A DNA stretch of 64,000 bases from Stenopsyche tienmushanensis (lineage: Eukaryota; Arthropoda; Insecta; Trichoptera; Stenopsychidae), in the NCBI GenBank assembly GCA_008973525.1, contig WACJ01000130.1, forward strand, positions 310,001 through 374,000, given 5' to 3'. Position numbers and translations under genes: made by a program. Shown here in pieces: positions 61,591-64,000 of this stretch (position 1 is its first letter; every line of letters starts with the position of its first letter). The notes below the pieces were generated by a model, which saw nothing but the letters and a program-made list of their open reading frames with translations, did not search any database and was not told where the DNA came from.

Positions 61591-61733
61591 GATGTTCTGT
61601 TACCTCATGGGTGATATACTTATTGGTTTGTTCAATGAACGATATGATGCAGGCGGAGCTCCCTGAATTTCGTTTTTCACTTTGTTCTTTTTGTTGAACA
61701 GAAGACTTCCTATATTTTCTCTCGTCCTAAAGA
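61591..61733 (-). pseudogene. short decayed Penelope fragment (GIY-YIG region)
   Basis: Read on the minus strand, IGSLLFNKKNKVKNEIQG aligns with IGSLLPNKKDRVKNENQG of the intact copies (residues 326-343). The following bases still align by nucleotide to the YIGQTNRQINHRVKEHQ segment but with frame breaks and lost cysteines. Only the start of the nuclease domain is present. It abuts the LINE C-terminus beginning near 61759, so one of the two probably inserted next to or into the other. Confidence 0.75.
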
Positions 61734-61758
61734 TTCAGAAAAATCCAAATAGAGGTGG

Positions 61759-62307
61759 ATGCCTCAAACGCGCTCGGCGATCTCCATCGTCACGTCAAGG
61801 AAGAGGCTTTATTTAGATGGCAGAAGAGGTGGTCTGCGTCTGCATCGGCCGCCACCTCTCACTTTCTTCCTCTCGGTTAGGCACCGCCTGAGATGTCGCT
61901 GGGTCGTCCCGGATCACTGGACGTCTCAGTTCCTCACAGGACACGGACGATTTAGGGCCTCGTTGATTAAGTTTAGGCTTTCAACAACTTCGGAGTGTCC
62001 ATGCGGAGATAAGATCATGAACGCAGATCATGTTCTGTGGACATTTTCGGGCATGGCGTCCGATCGCGAGGCGTTTCTTCGTTATGTCAGTGGTTCGAAA
62101 TTCAGCCCGGTTGGACACGGAAACCTTGTGGCCACTCCCTCTAATTTTAGGGCATTTAGGGCTTTTTGTAAAAGTTTTGGGGGAAAACGCACCCATCAGG
62201 TCGTAAAGGCCTTTTTTTTCGGGGCCGCAAGTGAGACTCAAAACTCTTCCCTACCCTATACAACATATGTATATCTATGTAATTATTTTCATCTATTTAA
62301 TTTTTAA
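61759..62307 (+). pseudogene. LINE ORF2 C-terminus (R1/Jockey group), frameshifted
   Basis: This is the tail of a non-LTR retrotransposon ORF2. From about 61880 the frame contains SQFLTGHGRFRASLIKF and then CPCGDKIMNADHVLW, the C-x-C...H zinc-binding tail typical of R1, I and Jockey-group elements. The last cysteine, usually a few residues after the H, reads F here (LWTF). Upstream, the family-like segment LFRWQKRWSASA lies in another frame (about 61800-61840), so the 182-codon open frame starting at 61759 is a hybrid of wrong-frame and true coding sequence, with a frameshift near 61870-61880. The RT and endonuclease domains are absent. It is a dead 5'-truncated copy; the clade cannot be fixed further by eye. 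Confidence 0.8.
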
Positions 62308-64000
62308 GCAGTTTTGATCTATATATTTATCCCAGCCTAAGAATCTCAAGGGTAAAATTAGAATATTTAGCTAGCTTCCCCCCGCGTTCAGAGCGCAAGT
62401 GAGCGCAAGAAGTGGAGAAGGAGCGTGTCAGCGTAGTGTTGTAAAATTGGACTTCTTAAAAATGTTGGAAATACTTTGTGATAGTTTGATTGGTGAAAAG
62501 CAGCTTTTCATCAGTATTCGTCCAATTTACACTAGCTTATTCCATTTAATTACACAGTTAAATCCCATACCTTTAAAAGGATCAAAATTATTACACGAGT
62601 AGATTTCAAATACGCATTCTTCGCTCGTATACTGAATAATATGACATAAAACGGCTTTCAGTTATATTACTTATATGGAAATAAATTTTAATATACTTCG
62701 CGGCTCAAATTTTAAAGCAATATCTTTGCTTCGGTTAAGGGATTTGAATCATTAAAAAAATCATCGAGGAAACTCGTCCATTAAAATTCGTGCCCGTAAA
62801 AGCTTAGGAATACATAAAACACTCATTCGTAGCACCATAACGATTATACATAATGGATTTTTATGATTTCACATAAAAATGCGAAAGTCGATTTCGCGGA
62901 TAATGATTTTGTTGTATTTGCAAGGTGGAGCTGAAGAGGGCCCCGGATCCGGCGATTACGTGAGGGTTCAACGGGCGAAAGAAGGATGGCTCTCTTCCTT
63001 TGTTCCGGGCCTGTATCGCGAAGTTTTACCTTAAAAATTAACGAAGCTCGGTGAGAATTTTCCGGCGAGCGATGCCTCTATAAAATGATGTTACAGCCTG
63101 TGTGGGAGGCGAGGTCCTAATTGCTGGGATTTAGCTTTGCGCAGGGTTGATGTAGGCCCCGGCTTCGCTGGAATGGATTGAACTTCATCATCAGCCCATA
63201 AAACGGGTCATTATTGTTGAGGCAAGACTAGATTTTATGGAAATAAATATCAGCACTCAATATGGCGAATTTATAACATGCGATGAATCATCTTAATCAT
63301 CATTAAAAAATATATCAAAAGAACTAATGACATATATAGGAGCTAAAATTTTATATAGCGACCAAAAAATATTCTATATTCATTAAGAATTTTCTTTTAT
63401 TATTGGTGGCAAAAACATATAATAAAGTAAAGTTGGCCAAAAATATTGATTAAATAATAAATTAAACAATTAAATAGTAAATAATAAAAAATATTAACAT
63501 TCATGTCAAAATGAAACTCGGACACCTGGAAACGATTTGTGCACAAGCGGCTCAATTTTAGCCTTCTGACAGTTCGTGTGGCACCCACTTGTCCAGAATT
63601 TTTATATTCCCTATTTCGACATTATTTTGTCTTTTTGGAATTATTCTTTCACAAATCTATCTTTCTCCGAATGCTCAGTTAATATTTCCACCTGCTTTTA
63701 CTTCATTGTGCCCCAATTTGAACTCATACAAAAATCTAGCGTTTTTTTGGTGACGCCATTCTTTTGGAAGTGATTGAAAACAATAGAAATAGCGAAAATT
63801 ACTCAATACTTAGTGGCAATTAAAGAAAAAATTACCTTTTCCAATTTCAAATAGTTGAACTTATACTTCTCTCAATTACGGTCGATTTCAATAGACTCCT
63901 TCTTTACGAGAAAATCAATAAAATATTCCAATTCCTAGAATTCCTTCAAATCGGCTCATATCCGAAAAAATTACTAATTATAAGAATTTCGTGCTGTTCT
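62308..64000. other. no gene recognised
   Basis: A GC-richer block at about 62920-63180 stands out. Short frames only. Confidence 0.5.

Noticed and set aside
1..64000. CRISPR array, operons, ribosome-binding sites or prophage
   Set aside because: No regularly spaced repeats, no dense co-directional coding and no bacterial-type genes; composition and TEs are those of an animal genome.

Overview
The window looks like AT-rich, gene-poor nuclear DNA from a metazoan, most likely an arthropod. It carries no operons and no prokaryotic gene packing, and outside transposable elements (TEs) no open frame exceeds about 180 codons. The TE mix is R1-like and RTE LINEs, a Penelope-like element with a GIY-YIG domain, and Tigger/pogo, mariner, piggyBac and hAT-type DNA transposons. 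R1-like LINEs point to arthropods. No host exon, rRNA or convincing tRNA could be identified. The window reads as intergenic or intronic DNA with TE wreckage of different ages.

Layout. 0-5.5 kb: AT-rich DNA with a GC-rich island (147-310), a small MITE-like element (1584-1757) and a hAT-type terminus (2889). 5.55-6.19 kb: 3' end of a Tigger-like transposon interrupted by a LINE 3' end. 9.27-9.73 kb: frameshifted N-terminal piece of a piggyBac transposase. 14.1 and 39.2 kb: further copies of the 1.6 kb MITE family. 15.39-15.57 kb: a second MITE with 22-bp terminal inverted repeats (TIRs). 22.33-23.0 kb: decayed 3' end of an RTE LINE ending in (GAT)n. 29.03-29.45 kb: decayed Penelope fragment. 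33.19-33.74 kb: internally deleted mariner. 42.90-43.28 kb: R1-like ORF1 end and ORF2 start. 45.47-49.03 kb: the centrepiece described below. 51.33-52.31 kb: deleted piggyBac with both TIRs, TTAA target duplications and the C-terminal cysteine-rich domain. 54.7-57.1 kb: a Tigger cluster with a nested mariner MITE and an adjoining LINE 3' end. 61.59-62.31 kb: a Penelope fragment directly followed by the C-terminus of an R1/Jockey-group LINE.

The outstanding structure is a near-perfect 3.36-kb palindrome at 45564-48926. Two copies of a 5'-truncated Penelope-like element (reverse transcriptase plus GIY-YIG endonuclease, each with a 499-codon frame of identical protein sequence) sit head to head around a 33-bp spacer. 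The palindrome is embedded in (TA)n arrays. The spacer is an in-frame continuation of the left copy, which suggests a fold-back origin, but an assembly or library artefact must be excluded first. A degenerate hammerhead-ribozyme-like motif lies at the 3' end of each arm.

The second noteworthy structure is at 55.9-56.95 kb. A 270-bp mariner MITE sits at a TA inside a Tigger transposase frame and itself carries a 135-bp, about 98% identical, inverted copy of that same transposase.
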